Positions 9,035 through 18,121 are shown, numbered from the stretch's first letter. The stretch: DNA of 64,000 bases from Bacteroidales bacterium UBA5072 (GCA_002415855.1 DIAS01000193.1:1-64000); one strand, 5' to 3'. Translations and numbers: made by a program. The notes: generated by a model from the sequence alone, not told the origin.

Positions 9035-11059
9035 ATGAAAAATATCTTTCTCCTAAAGAACCTTATCATCCTGGTGATTTATTGCCCTTTGCTGACTGCC
9101 ATTTCGTGCAGCGATCCGGAGGAATCTGTCCGGATCACTTCGCCCAACGGTAAACTAGCAATACAGTTGAAAGAAAGCAAGGGGAATCTCTATTATTGTG
9201 CTGAAAAAGAAGGTAATCCAATACTTGTTGATTCCCGCCTCGGCTTTACCCTATCGGGAGGAGAAGCAATCATGAACAACCTGGAAATTGTGCGGTCAGA
9301 CTCTGCCGATCTGGATGAAACATGGGAACAACCCTGGGGCGAATCACGGCTGGTACGAAATAATTATCGGGAATTGAAAGTCTTTTTACAGGAAAAGTCG
9401 GGATTAAAGCGAAGTCTGTACATTGTCTTCCGTGTATTCGACGATGGCTTTGGATTTCGTTATGAATTTCCGGTACAGCCAAATCTGAAAAAATTTCAAA
9501 TCGCTCGGGAAAACACGGAATTTCGTTTTGCAGCGCCACTAAAGGCATGGTGGATACCTGCCTACAAAGAGGTGTATTATGAAAGTCTTGCCCGTTATAG
9601 CCGCATTGCAGAAATGGATACAGTTTGCACACCGCTCACCCTTGAGACCGGGGATGGCAGATTTCTGGCCATACACGAGGCAAACCTGACCAATTATGCA
9701 AAAATGAATCTTTATCCCACCGATTCGCTGACCCTTTCCACAGATCTTACCCCCTGGAGCAACGGCGTTAAAGTGTATGCAGAAACACCGTGTGTGACAC
9801 CCTGGCGAACCATGATCATTGCTGAGAATATCAATGAACTGGTCACTTCAAATATCATGCTTAATCTCAATGAGCCTTCCAGGATTGCCGATCTTTCATG
9901 GATCAGGCCGGGTAAATACATCGGTATCTGGTGGTCTATTCACCTGGGGAAATACACATGGTGTTCAGGTGAAAGACACGGCGCCACCACTGCCAATACC
10001 AAGGCATACATCGATTTTGCAGCTGCCAGTGGCTTTAGCGGGGTACTTGCGGAAGGCTGGAACGTTGGCTGGGATGGTGATTGGACTAAGAATGGAGAAA
10101 CCCTTGATTTCACAAAGGCTTACCCTGATTTCGACATCCAGCTTATAACTGATTATGCCGCATCCAAAGGAGTTGAGCTCATCGGCCACCACGAAACTGC
10201 AGGAATGGCAACGCATTACGAAAACCAACTTGATTCGGCATATACATACTACCAGAAATATAATGTTCATGTGGTTAAAACTGGTTATGTCAATCCGCGG
10301 CTCAACAACAAAGAGTTTCACGACGGCCAGTACGCAGTGAATCATTACCGCAAGGTCGTGGAAACAGCTGCAAAATACCACATCATGATTGATAACCACG
10401 AACCCGTTATGCCAACGGGCATTCAGCGGACATGGCCCAATCTGATGACCCAGGAAGCTGTCCGCGGACAGGAATATGATGCCTGGTCACCCGATGGCGG
10501 TAATCCGCCCGATCACACCACCATTGTACCTTTTCTGCGCTGTCTGGCCGGTCCGACAGACTTTACACCGGGAACATTTAATTTTGAGAATCCCTCAATG
10601 CCCAATACCCGCGTGCGTACAACCCTTGCCAAACAGCTGGCGTTATATGTGGTTATTTACAGTCCATTGCAAATGGCATCCGATGCACCTGAAAACTACA
10701 AAGGAGTCAAAGCATTTGATTTTATAAAATCGGTACCTGTTTCCTGGGAAAAGACACTGGTGCCGGATGCCAGAATTGGTGATTATGCAATCTTTGCCCG
10801 GAAAAACAGGAATTCGGAAAACTGGTTCATGGGATGCATCACAGACGAAAACGCCCGTGAGCTGAATATCAACCTGTCATTCCTGGATAAAGGCGCCACC
10901 TACATTGCCAGGATTTATTCCGATGGGGAGGACGCCGATTGGAACAGCAATCCTAATTCCATGATATATCAGGAAACGGAAGTGAATTCATCCAAAATCA
11001 TACCGGTGACTCTGGCCCCGGGCGGTGGCTGTGCAATTGAACTGGTAAAAAAGAAATAA
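9035..11059 (+). CDS. GH97 alpha-glucosidase-type hydrolase (inverting subgroup)
   Basis: A SusB-like exo-acting enzyme of 674 residues with a lipoprotein signal (LLTAISC, Cys25). The N-terminal beta-sandwich (from VRITSPNGKLAIQLKESKGN), the TIM barrel and the C-terminal sheet domain are all present. Three glutamates match the inverting GH97 type by motif and spacing: E387 in GHHETAG, E456 in DNHEPVMPTG and E480 in AVRGQEY. The intervals of 69 and 24 residues equal those I recall for SusB E439/E508/E532. Retaining GH97 galactosidases use an Asp nucleophile instead. The enzyme should release glucose from alpha-glucan oligosaccharides. It is the last gene of the operon, starts 21 bases after the preceding stop and is followed by a terminator. 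Confidence 0.93.
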   Translation: MKNIFLLKNLIILVIYCPLLTAISCSDPEESVRITSPNGKLAIQLKESKGNLYYCAEKEGNPILVDSRLGFTLSGGEAIMNNLEIVRSDSADLDETWEQPWGESRLVRNNYRELKVFLQEKSGLKRSLYIVFRVFDDGFGFRYEFPVQPNLKKFQIARENTEFRFAAPLKAWWIPAYKEVYYESLARYSRIAEMDTVCTPLTLETGDGRFLAIHEANLTNYAKMNLYPTDSLTLSTDLTPWSNGVKVYAETPCVTPWRTMIIAENINELVTSNIMLNLNEPSRIADLSWIRPGKYIGIWWSIHLGKYTWCSGERHGATTANTKAYIDFAAASGFSGVLAEGWNVGWDGDWTKNGETLDFTKAYPDFDIQLITDYAASKGVELIGHHETAGMATHYENQLDSAYTYYQKYNVHVVKTGYVNPRLNNKEFHDGQYAVNHYRKVVETAAKYHIMIDNHEPVMPTGIQRTWPNLMTQEAVRGQEYDAWSPDGGNPPDHTTIVPFLRCLAGPTDFTPGTFNFENPSMPNTRVRTTLAKQLALYVVIYSPLQMASDAPENYKGVKAFDFIKSVPVSWEKTLVPDARIGDYAIFARKNRNSENWFMGCITDENARELNINLSFLDKGATYIARIYSDGEDADWNSNPNSMIYQETEVNSSKIIPVTLAPGGGCAIELVKKK

Positions 11060-11084
11060 GCATTTCCTCTTCATGTTTAATCCG

Positions 11085-11125
11085 GCCCGCCCGATCCCAT
11101 TTTTCTGGGGATTTGGCGGGCTTTT
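11085..11125 (+). terminator. Rho-independent terminator of the glycan operon
   Basis: GCCCGCC (11085-11091) pairs with GGCGGGC (11115-11121); an inner ATCCC/GGGGAT pairing extends the stem and TTTT follows. It lies about 25 bases after the GH97 stop and ends the Sus-like operon. Confidence 0.8.
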
Positions 11126-11155
11126 CCATGCTCAGGTGGACGGTTAAAAAAAAAC

Positions 11156-11195
11156 TATACGATATTGAATATATTATACATATTTCGTATATTTG
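11156..11195 (+). promoter_or_regulatory. Promoter of the tetR-led operon with overlapping inverted repeat
   Basis: A Bacteroidota -7 box TATATTTG lies at 11188-11195 with TTG at 11165-11167, 20 bases upstream. An inverted repeat TATACGA (11156-11162)/TCGTATA (11185-11191) straddles the promoter. Such a placement would suit autorepression by the TetR protein, but the 22-base gap between arms is long for a TetR site, so the operator reading is weak while the promoter reading is fair. Confidence 0.5.
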
Positions 11196-11221
11196 ATTCA
11201 TATCAGGTATTTTTCTACAGG

Positions 11222-11800
11222 ATGGTAATCAAACATAAAAAATACGAAGACATTCTGAATACGGCACGAAATCTGTTCTGGAAACACGGTTTTAAGCGGG
11301 TTTCCATCGAAGAAATATGCCGGAAGGCAGATGTCAGCAAAATGACCTTCTATCGCTTTTTCCCCAACAAGATTGAACTGGCCCGTTGTGTATTTGACAC
11401 GGAAGCCAGGAAAGGCGTTGTTGAATTCAAAAAGATCATGCAGGAAAAAACTACGCCGGCTGAGAAAATGAATAAGATCATGCTTTTGAAGTTTAACGGT
11501 ACAATGGACATCAGCCAGGAATTTTTGGCTGATTTTTACAGCAATCCCGAACTGGGACTTAAGGACCACATCGAAAATACAACAGGAAACCTTTGGATGG
11601 AGATCATGGAGGATTTTAAAAGGGCACAGGAAAGCGGTTACTTCCGGAGAGATTTTAAACCCGAGCTGATCTGGTATCTGGCGCAGAAAATGATGGAAAT
11701 GATAAATGACGAAAACCTGTTGATATTGTTCGGTAATCCGCATGAAATGATCATGGAACTTGCCAGTTTTTTTGTTTATGGTATATCGCCCCATGAATGA
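11222..11800 (+). CDS. TetR/AcrR-family transcriptional regulator
   Basis: A 192-residue regulator. The ATG at 11222 starts MVIKHKKYEDILNTARNLFW; upstream in-frame codons run through the promoter and are excluded. The N-terminal helix-turn-helix (about residues 27-50, SIEEICRKADVSKMTFYRFF) is typical of TetR. The C-terminal ligand domain (about 60-190) is helical and not assignable to a ligand. The gene leads an operon: its stop is 3 bases before the barrel gene, and ATPase, permeases and a LolA-like protein follow. It probably represses this envelope operon until a membrane-active or lipid-like compound binds; that ligand class is a guess. Confidence 0.9.
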   Translation: MVIKHKKYEDILNTARNLFWKHGFKRVSIEEICRKADVSKMTFYRFFPNKIELARCVFDTEARKGVVEFKKIMQEKTTPAEKMNKIMLLKFNGTMDISQEFLADFYSNPELGLKDHIENTTGNLWMEIMEDFKRAQESGYFRRDFKPELIWYLAQKMMEMINDENLLILFGNPHEMIMELASFFVYGISPHE

Positions 11801-11803
11801 AGG

Positions 11804-12946
11804 ATGAGCGGCAAGTATTTCATATTGGTGATTGCTTTATGTGCGGTACCTGTCCGGCCCATGATTGCCCAGGATTCCCTGCAGTTCAAGGGGCAGTTGT
11901 CCGGCTGGCTCAACCTCAATCCGGATATCAGTTTTCCGGTATATGCCGGTTTGCGATATATTCCAACACTCAATTACCAGATCAGGCAGAAAAACGAACA
12001 AGTGATTGATTTTGAAGCTTCCGCGAACCTTTACGGTTCCGCGGGTTTTTATCCTTTCGACACGGGAAGTGCCGAAGGCAAGATCAAACCATACCGGGTA
12101 TGGGCAAGGTATTCCACCAGCCAGTTTGAGGTGCGGCTGGGCCTTCAGAAGATAAATTTCGGTTCAGCCGCCATGCTCAGACCACTGATGTGGTTCGACC
12201 GGATCGATCCCCGTGATCCCCTGCAGCTGACAGACGGCATATGGGGCTTGCTGGGACGGTATTACTTCTTGAACAATGCCAACATCTGGCTGTGGTTTCT
12301 ATATGGGAATGAGGGTCCTAAAACCTGGGAAACCGGAAAGACAAGCAGCGGCATCCCCGAAATCGGCGGAAGATTTCAGGCACCCGTTCCCAGGGGTGAG
12401 GTAGCCCTCTCCTATCACTTTCGCGAAGCCGATACCCGGGAACTGGGAGATGATATCCCGGCCTACGAGCAAGTGGCTGAAAACAGGGTTGGTATTGACG
12501 GTAAATGGGATCTGGGTATAGGTTTGTGGATTGAAGGGGCATGGATCGGTAAGAATAGGAATACTGGCATTTTTACACATGAGGAGATCATCAATTTCGG
12601 TTCAGATTACACCTTTGGACTTGGAAATGGCCTGAATGTGATCATTGAGCAACTTTTCTTTTCATATGATGAAACTGCCTTCGAGTTTTCCAATGCCTAT
12701 TCCTTTACAGGAAGCTCCCTGTCGTATCCGCTGGGCATAGCCGACAATGTCAGCGCAATTGTTTATTACGACTGGATGAACAATAACCTGTATAACTTTG
12801 TAAATTGGAAAAGACAGTTGAACAGGTTCTCATTTTACCTGATGGCATACTGGAATCCGGAAACGTACCTGCTTCCTCAACAGGCGGAATCAGGCGAACT
12901 CTTTGCAGGAAAGGGAGTACAAATTATGTTGGTATATAATCATTAA
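11804..12946 (+). CDS. Outer-membrane beta-barrel protein of the LolCDE-like operon
   Basis: A 380-residue secreted protein with a signal peptide (MSGKYFILVIALCAVPVRPM, cleaved near IAQ). The mature part alternates polar and aromatic residues as barrels do, with RLGLQKINFGSAAMLRPLMW and FDRIDPRDPLQLTDG near residues 110-145. These recall DUF1302-type proteins, which accompany lipid-transporter operons in other phyla; this similarity is by eye only. It starts 3 bases after tetR and is followed 10 bases later by the ATPase gene. A role as the outer-membrane part of an export or lipid-traffic pathway is inferred from its neighbours. Confidence 0.7.
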   Translation: MSGKYFILVIALCAVPVRPMIAQDSLQFKGQLSGWLNLNPDISFPVYAGLRYIPTLNYQIRQKNEQVIDFEASANLYGSAGFYPFDTGSAEGKIKPYRVWARYSTSQFEVRLGLQKINFGSAAMLRPLMWFDRIDPRDPLQLTDGIWGLLGRYYFLNNANIWLWFLYGNEGPKTWETGKTSSGIPEIGGRFQAPVPRGEVALSYHFREADTRELGDDIPAYEQVAENRVGIDGKWDLGIGLWIEGAWIGKNRNTGIFTHEEIINFGSDYTFGLGNGLNVIIEQLFFSYDETAFEFSNAYSFTGSSLSYPLGIADNVSAIVYYDWMNNNLYNFVNWKRQLNRFSFYLMAYWNPETYLLPQQAESGELFAGKGVQIMLVYNH

Positions 12947-12956
12947 CAGAACGGAT

Positions 12957-13655
12957 ATGGAACATCCTCCTATTATTCAGATTGAACACCTGACAAAGTC
13001 ATTTCCCATGGGGAAGGCGAGTTTTACTGCTTTGACCGGTATAAGTTTAAATTTCGGGAAAGGTGAATTTGCCGGATTCATCGGTCCCAGCGGTTCAGGC
13101 AAGACCACCTTGCTGAACATTATTGGGTCGCTTGACGTACCTACTTCCGGTGAAGTACTGGTACTGGGCAACTCGATCGGGGGTCTTACCGCCAGGCAAG
13201 CCGCACGCCTTAGAAAGGAGAACCTGGGTTTCATTTTTCAGAGTTATAATTTACTGGCTGTACATACGGTCTTCGAAAACGTAGAATTTCCCTTGCTCCT
13301 ATTGAATTATGCCGCATCAGAACGCAGGAGAATGGTCATGGATGCCCTAGAATGGGTAGGCCTGACCGATAAAATAAAATCGAAACCGCCCCAGTTGTCG
13401 GGAGGAGAATGCCAGCGGGTTGCTATTGCCCGTGCTATGGTTAAAAAGCCATCACTGGTGCTGGCCGATGAGCCCACGGCCAACCTCGATGCAGCTAATT
13501 CGCACAACATCCTGCAGACGATGGTTAAGCTGAACAGGGAATTGAATACCACCTTCCTGTTTGCTACACACGATGATAAAGTGATCGGTTACCTGCGGCG
13601 TAAAGTATATCTGCTGGACGGCAAAATAGATAAAGATGAAGTCTTTCCGAACTAA
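12957..13655 (+). CDS. ABC transporter ATP-binding protein, LolD/MacB type
   Basis: A 232-residue ATPase. I chose the ATG at 12957 because the conserved domain begins at once (IIQIEHLTKSF) and the longer frame overlaps the previous gene. Walker A is GPSGSGKT (43-50), the Q-loop is in IFQSYNLL (about 93-100), the signature is LSGGE (147-151) and Walker B is LVLADEP (168-174). Sequence and size fit the LolD/MacB/FtsE class that powers FtsX-type mechanotransmission rather than a substrate pore. Two FtsX-type permease genes follow, the first 12 bases downstream, so this is their motor. Confidence 0.95.
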   Translation: MEHPPIIQIEHLTKSFPMGKASFTALTGISLNFGKGEFAGFIGPSGSGKTTLLNIIGSLDVPTSGEVLVLGNSIGGLTARQAARLRKENLGFIFQSYNLLAVHTVFENVEFPLLLLNYAASERRRMVMDALEWVGLTDKIKSKPPQLSGGECQRVAIARAMVKKPSLVLADEPTANLDAANSHNILQTMVKLNRELNTTFLFATHDDKVIGYLRRKVYLLDGKIDKDEVFPN

Positions 13656-13667
13656 ATTCCGGAAATC

Positions 13668-14843
13668 ATGAGAACAGCGATTAAACTGGCTTACCGGAAC
13701 CTCATTGGTGCCGGTCTCAGAACCTGGCTCAACGTGATCGTACTGTCGTTTTCATTCGTCGTGATCATCTGGATGAAAGGCATACTTGTCGGTTGGGATC
13801 ATCAGGCCAAAAACGATATGATCCGCTGGGAAATTGGCGGCGGACAATACTGGCATAAGGCTTATGATCCTTTCGATCAGTTCACACTGGCCGAAGCACA
13901 CGCAGCTTTGCCGGCAGCATTTCAAACTGAAATTGAAAATGGCAATTTGGTGCCGGTCCTTATCGCTCAGGGTACTATTTATCCCGAAGGCCGCATGCAA
14001 TCCATACTGATAAAGGGAATCGATCCCGGGCAGAATCTTCTTGCGCTGCCCACACAAAAGCTGGATACAACTCCTGACGCAATACCCGCCATCATCGGAG
14101 AGAACATGGCCCGGACCAACAAACTCAAGATTGGCGACCGGACCACGCTCCGGTGGAGAGATGCCCATGGCACTTTTGATGCGTCGGAGATCTGCATAAC
14201 CGCTATTTTCAGCACCAACGTACCAACAGTAGATGTTGCCCAGGTATGGATCCCCCTGGAGAACATGCGATCGATGCTGCTGATGCCGGGTGAGGCAACC
14301 CTGCTCACAATCAGGAATCCCGAAACAATTCGTTCCGGGCCCGGAGACTGGAAACTGATGACGGTTAATGACCTGGTAGCTGACCTGGAGGCCATGATCA
14401 AAACAAAATCGGTCGGGCAATCCATATTTTATACCATCCTGCTATTACTTGCCCTGCTGGCTGTGTTTGATACCCAGGTACTGTCTATTTTCAGGCGGCA
14501 GAAGGAGATCGGCACATATGTGGCCTTAGGATACACGCAGCGTGAGGTTGTCTGGCTCTTTACCATCGAAGGTGCCATGCATGCCGTCCTGGCCGCTGTT
14601 CTGGCTGCTGCATATGGGCTGCCATTCCTGATATGGCAGGCCAGAACAGGCTGGAAACTACCCATTGAAACGGGTGATTACGGATTTGCGATTGCGCAGA
14701 CACTATACCCGGTTTATAGTGCAGGATTGGTAATATCAACAACGCTGATCGTGATGCTGGCAACGGCTGTTGTGAGCTACTGGCCGTCAAGAAGAATCGC
14801 AAAAATGAATCCAACTGAAGCCTTAAGGGGGAAATTGCAATGA
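13668..14843 (+). CDS. FtsX/LolC-LolE-type ABC permease, first subunit
   Basis: A 391-residue inner-membrane protein with the four-helix MacB/LolE layout: one helix near the N-terminus (about 17-40), a large periplasmic domain (about 45-250), and three C-terminal helices (about 260-280, 305-330 and 350-375). The segment LSIFRRQKEIGTYVALGYTQ after the second helix is the FtsX-family coupling region. Its end overlaps the next permease by 4 bases (ATGA), so the two are translationally coupled and probably form a heterodimer with the LolD-like ATPase. The substrate is not readable. Confidence 0.92.
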   Translation: MRTAIKLAYRNLIGAGLRTWLNVIVLSFSFVVIIWMKGILVGWDHQAKNDMIRWEIGGGQYWHKAYDPFDQFTLAEAHAALPAAFQTEIENGNLVPVLIAQGTIYPEGRMQSILIKGIDPGQNLLALPTQKLDTTPDAIPAIIGENMARTNKLKIGDRTTLRWRDAHGTFDASEICITAIFSTNVPTVDVAQVWIPLENMRSMLLMPGEATLLTIRNPETIRSGPGDWKLMTVNDLVADLEAMIKTKSVGQSIFYTILLLLALLAVFDTQVLSIFRRQKEIGTYVALGYTQREVVWLFTIEGAMHAVLAAVLAAAYGLPFLIWQARTGWKLPIETGDYGFAIAQTLYPVYSAGLVISTTLIVMLATAVVSYWPSRRIAKMNPTEALRGKLQ

Positions 14844-16120
14844 TAGGGTTTTTATTCAAAGGACTCATTCGTGACAAAAGCAGGAGCCGCCTGCCCATTA
14901 TCGTGGTTGCCATCGGCGTAATGCTATCGGTTTTCATGCATGCCTATATAACCGGATTGATGGTCGACATGATTGAACTGACCGCCAGATTTTCTTCGGG
15001 ACATTTGAAAATAATGACCCGGGCCTATGCCGATAATGCCGATCAGATCCCCAATGATCTGGCCATTCTGGATGCAGACGGGCTGATGCAACGGCTGAAA
15101 AAGGACTTTCCCGAGATAGACTGGGCAGCCAGGATAAGATTCGGTGGTCTTGTGGATGTTCCTGATTCCGCCGGGGAAACCAGGGCACAGGGACCAGCTA
15201 TGGGATTGGGGCTTGATCTTCTTTCAAAAGATACCCATGAAACCGACCGGCTTAACCTGAGAAAATCATTGGTCAGAGGCAGATTGCCCGGTTCAAGGGG
15301 TGAAGCTTTGCTGAGCGAGAACTTTTCACGAAAACTGAAAGTAAATCCGGGTGATCAGGTTACACTCATCGGATCGACCATGAACGGAGGTATGGCTATT
15401 TATAATTTCACGGTTTCGGGGACCGTACGTTTCGGCACCACGGCACTTGACAGGGGAACCCTGATTGCGGATATTGGAGATGTTCAGCATGCACTGGACA
15501 TGCCAGCCGCAGCAGGGGAAATAGACGGCTATTTTACAGAGGGCTTTTATGACGATGATGAGGCAACAGCGTATCTGGGAAGGTTTAATGACAGGTATTC
15601 CGCTGGTGGTGACGAATTCAGTCCGGTTATGCTTCGCTTGAGCGACCAGGAAGGCATGAAAATGTACATCTTTCTTGCGGAACGTATGGGTGGTATTGTC
15701 ACCTTGGTCTTCATGATAGCCATGTCACTGGTGCTCTGGAATGCAGGATTACTGGGAGGTTTGCGACGCTATGGCGAAATTGGCGTCAGACTTGCTATCG
15801 GGGAAGAGAAGGGTCACATTTACCGGACCATGATCTATGAATCGGTGATGATCGGAATGGCCGGTACCGTTGTTGGTACAATCATCGGGCTCTCCTTCGC
15901 CTGGTTGCTTCAAACCTATGGCCTGGATATCGGAGCATTTACAAAAGGTTCATCCGCCGCGGTGATGATGCCCGACGTTATCCGTGCAAGGATCACCCTT
16001 GCGGATTATTACATCGGCTTTATTCCGGGCGTGATCTCAACCGTTATTGGTACAGCGTTATCAGGAATCGGGATCTACAGAAGAAATACCGCACAATTGT
16101 TTAAAGAACTGGAAACGTAA
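14840..16120 (+). CDS. FtsX/LolC-LolE-type ABC permease, second subunit
   Basis: A 426-residue permease with the same layout as its neighbour: first helix about residues 17-40 (LPIIVVAIGVMLSVFMHAYI), periplasmic domain to about 280, then three helices. NAGLLGGLRRYGEIGVRLAI is the conserved coupling segment after helix two. The proteins are similar but diverged, as LolC and LolE are. It ends the translationally coupled set; a 120-base gap holding a dispersed repeat separates it from the LolA-like gene. It probably moves a lipid-linked substrate or lipoprotein out of the inner membrane, which is inference. Confidence 0.92.
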   Translation: MIGFLFKGLIRDKSRSRLPIIVVAIGVMLSVFMHAYITGLMVDMIELTARFSSGHLKIMTRAYADNADQIPNDLAILDADGLMQRLKKDFPEIDWAARIRFGGLVDVPDSAGETRAQGPAMGLGLDLLSKDTHETDRLNLRKSLVRGRLPGSRGEALLSENFSRKLKVNPGDQVTLIGSTMNGGMAIYNFTVSGTVRFGTTALDRGTLIADIGDVQHALDMPAAAGEIDGYFTEGFYDDDEATAYLGRFNDRYSAGGDEFSPVMLRLSDQEGMKMYIFLAERMGGIVTLVFMIAMSLVLWNAGLLGGLRRYGEIGVRLAIGEEKGHIYRTMIYESVMIGMAGTVVGTIIGLSFAWLLQTYGLDIGAFTKGSSAAVMMPDVIRARITLADYYIGFIPGVISTVIGTALSGIGIYRRNTAQLFKELET

Positions 16121-16135
16121 TATTATCAGGAAGCA

Positions 16136-16205
16136 GTCATGTTGAGCGGATTCGAAACATGATTCAGAAATCCTCCATGGCTCCGCTCAGGATAACAGGC
16201 AGTCA
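16136..16205. repeat. Intergenic inverted repeat of the GTCAnnnTGAGCG family, copy A
   Basis: GTCATGTTGAGCG (16136-16148) faces a near copy on the other strand, CGCTCAGGATAAC (16184-16196), around a central spacer. The same core occurs near 57.2 kb and 59.35 kb. It sits between the second permease and the LolA-like gene and may form a large imperfect hairpin in the transcript. Confidence 0.65.
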
Positions 16206-16242
16206 CCGGAGAACTAAACATGAGTATTATGGACCTTAAAGA

Positions 16243-16995
16243 ATGAAGATTATCAAGATGAAAAAGATTTTAGTATTCGCCATGGCAATATTTGCGATGG
16301 CCAGCAGTTCCTTCGGTCAGGATGCTGACAACATGCTCACGAAAGTCGACAGGAACATGTCTTCAAAAAACCGGGTATTCGAATCCACCATGATCATCCA
16401 CGGGAAACGGAACACCAGAACTGTCACTTCCAAAACCTATTCGGAAGGCAACCGGAAGTCTTTTACCGAGTATCTTTCTCCTGCAAGCGACAAAGGCACA
16501 AAAATGCTTAAACTCGAAGGACAATTGTGGATTTACTCACCCTCTGCCGACCGTACAGTTCAGATCTCGGGGCACCTTCTGAGACAATCCGTTATGGGGT
16601 CTGATCTTTCCTATGAGGACATGATGGATGACCGGAAGCTCACGGAGGTGTATTCCGCAAAGATGCTGGGAGAAGAAAAGATGGACGATCGTACAACCAG
16701 GCTTCTTGAGTTAACGGCTAAGGTGACTGATGTGGCATATTACAAACAAAAAATGTGGATTGACGCCGAACGATTTATTCCGCTCAGGCAGGAGCTCTAT
16801 GGGAAAAGCGGCCAGTTGCTTAAACGCATGGAGCTGAGCGATGTTAAGAACATCCAGGGACGCTGGTTCCCGATGTCCATCATCTACAAAGACATGCTGA
16901 AAGATGGCAGCGGTACCGAATTTAAAATGACAAATGTAAAATTCGATCAGGATATTCCCGAATATCTTTTTACGAAGGCGGCTTTAAAACAATAA
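16243..16995 (+). CDS. LolA-like outer-membrane lipoprotein-sorting protein
   Basis: A 250-residue periplasmic protein with a signal peptide ending near SSSFGQ. Start 16243 or the ATG at 16258 both leave it intact. The mature part matches the LolA-like family found beside FtsX or MMPL transporters: KVDRNMSSKNRVFESTMIIH (about 32), GQLWIYSPSADRTVQISGHL (about 95-115), KMWIDAERFIPLRQELYGKS (about 165-187) and GRWFPMSIIYKDML (about 205). These proteins have the open half-barrel that holds an acyl chain. With the upstream ATPase, permeases and barrel it could carry a lipid-bearing substrate across the periplasm. It is separate from the housekeeping lolA. Confidence 0.88.
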   Translation: MKIIKMKKILVFAMAIFAMASSSFGQDADNMLTKVDRNMSSKNRVFESTMIIHGKRNTRTVTSKTYSEGNRKSFTEYLSPASDKGTKMLKLEGQLWIYSPSADRTVQISGHLLRQSVMGSDLSYEDMMDDRKLTEVYSAKMLGEEKMDDRTTRLLELTAKVTDVAYYKQKMWIDAERFIPLRQELYGKSGQLLKRMELSDVKNIQGRWFPMSIIYKDMLKDGSGTEFKMTNVKFDQDIPEYLFTKAALKQ

Positions 16996-17071
16996 TTATC
17001 CTTTGTAATACAATCCTGAGGTGTATCTTTATACTGCAGAACATTTTACTTTAACATACACAACAATTCTT

Positions 17072-17989
17072 ATGAAGAAAGCAAGATTATTACTGATCCT
17101 ATCAGCCGCCTTCTTCGCTGTTTTTAACAGCATGGCGCAAAAGGGAACGGTTGATTGTTCGCAGGTGATCAACAGTGAGATCCTGAAAAAAGAAATGCAT
17201 TATTCGGTTTACCTGCCGGATGGTTACACCACCTCTAACCGTAACTATCCCGTTTTGTACCTGTTGCACGGCATGATGGGAGATCATACGGGATGGGTGA
17301 ATGTTGGCGAGGTGAATCGCATTGCCAGCAAAGCCATGGCGGATGGTACAGCACCGGAGATGATCATCATCATGCCCGATGGTCTGATCGATGCTTTTTA
17401 CATCAACAATTACGACAAGTCAGTCCGTTGGGAGGATTTCTTTTACCAGGAGTTTATCCCCCAGATCGAAAAGAAATACCGCATCCAGGCAACCCGCAAT
17501 GGCCGTGCTATTGCAGGACTTTCAATGGGAGGATACGGTTCCCTGTACCATGCCATTAAACACAACGATATGTTTAAGGTTTGCTATGCCATGAGCGCAG
17601 CGGTGATCGAAGTTGAACCCCTGAAAGAGGGTGAAACGCCCAGTGAGTTCAGCAGGAACTTTAACCTGAAACTCTGGGGCCCAAACAATGCCGAAGGATT
17701 GCCGGAGAATTACAGGGTACACTCGGTCCAGGAGATTGTAAAAGCCATGGAGCCCTACAAGGAACCCGTCGGTTCCATGTTCGGCGCACCTCCGGGATTG
17801 CCCAAAATCATGATTGATTGCGGTGACGATGATTTCCTGATCAGACAAAATACCAACCTGGTACATCTCATGAAGGAAAAGAACATACCCTTTGAATTCA
17901 GGGTACGTGATGGCGGCCATACCTGGGAATACTGGAGGACAGCCCTCGAACTGGCCATGAAATTCGTCGGTGATTCTTTCAGAAATTAA
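17072..17989 (+). CDS. Secreted alpha/beta-hydrolase esterase (esterase D/CE1-like)
   Basis: A 305-residue secreted serine esterase. The ATG at 17072 opens a signal peptide (MKKARLLLILSAAFFAVFNS, cleaved near MAQ). The domain carries the oxyanion region VLYLLHGMMGDHTGW (61-75), the nucleophile elbow GLSMGG with Ser151, a likely acid Asp in MIDCGDDDFLI (about 248-258) and the His in GGHTWEYW (about 288). It belongs to the group that includes S-formylglutathione hydrolase-like and CE1 feruloyl/acetyl esterases. The signal peptide favours action on an extracellular or periplasmic ester such as a glycan substituent. It has its own leader and is followed by a strong palindrome. Confidence 0.88.
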   Translation: MKKARLLLILSAAFFAVFNSMAQKGTVDCSQVINSEILKKEMHYSVYLPDGYTTSNRNYPVLYLLHGMMGDHTGWVNVGEVNRIASKAMADGTAPEMIIIMPDGLIDAFYINNYDKSVRWEDFFYQEFIPQIEKKYRIQATRNGRAIAGLSMGGYGSLYHAIKHNDMFKVCYAMSAAVIEVEPLKEGETPSEFSRNFNLKLWGPNNAEGLPENYRVHSVQEIVKAMEPYKEPVGSMFGAPPGLPKIMIDCGDDDFLIRQNTNLVHLMKEKNIPFEFRVRDGGHTWEYWRTALELAMKFVGDSFRN

Positions 17990-17995
17990 ATCCTT

Positions 17996-18033
17996 ACCAC
18001 CCCGACGGGGTGGGGGTACCCCGTCGGGGTGGT
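17996..18033. terminator. Perfect 16-bp palindrome after the esterase gene
   Basis: The arms ACCACCCCGACGGGGT (17996-18011) and ACCCCGTCGGGGTGGT (18018-18033) are exact reverse complements around a 6-base G-rich loop. It starts 7 bases after the esterase stop. There is no T-run, only TTAATTTA, so it may end transcription or protect the mRNA 3' end; its perfection also suits a dispersed palindromic element. Confidence 0.7.
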
Positions 18034-18121
18034 TAATTTAAAGAATCTGCCGGTTGTATTAAACAATTTTCTCTTTTGGAGGTTAATAACTTAAACAAAA
18101 TATTTTAAAAGCTAATCAAGT

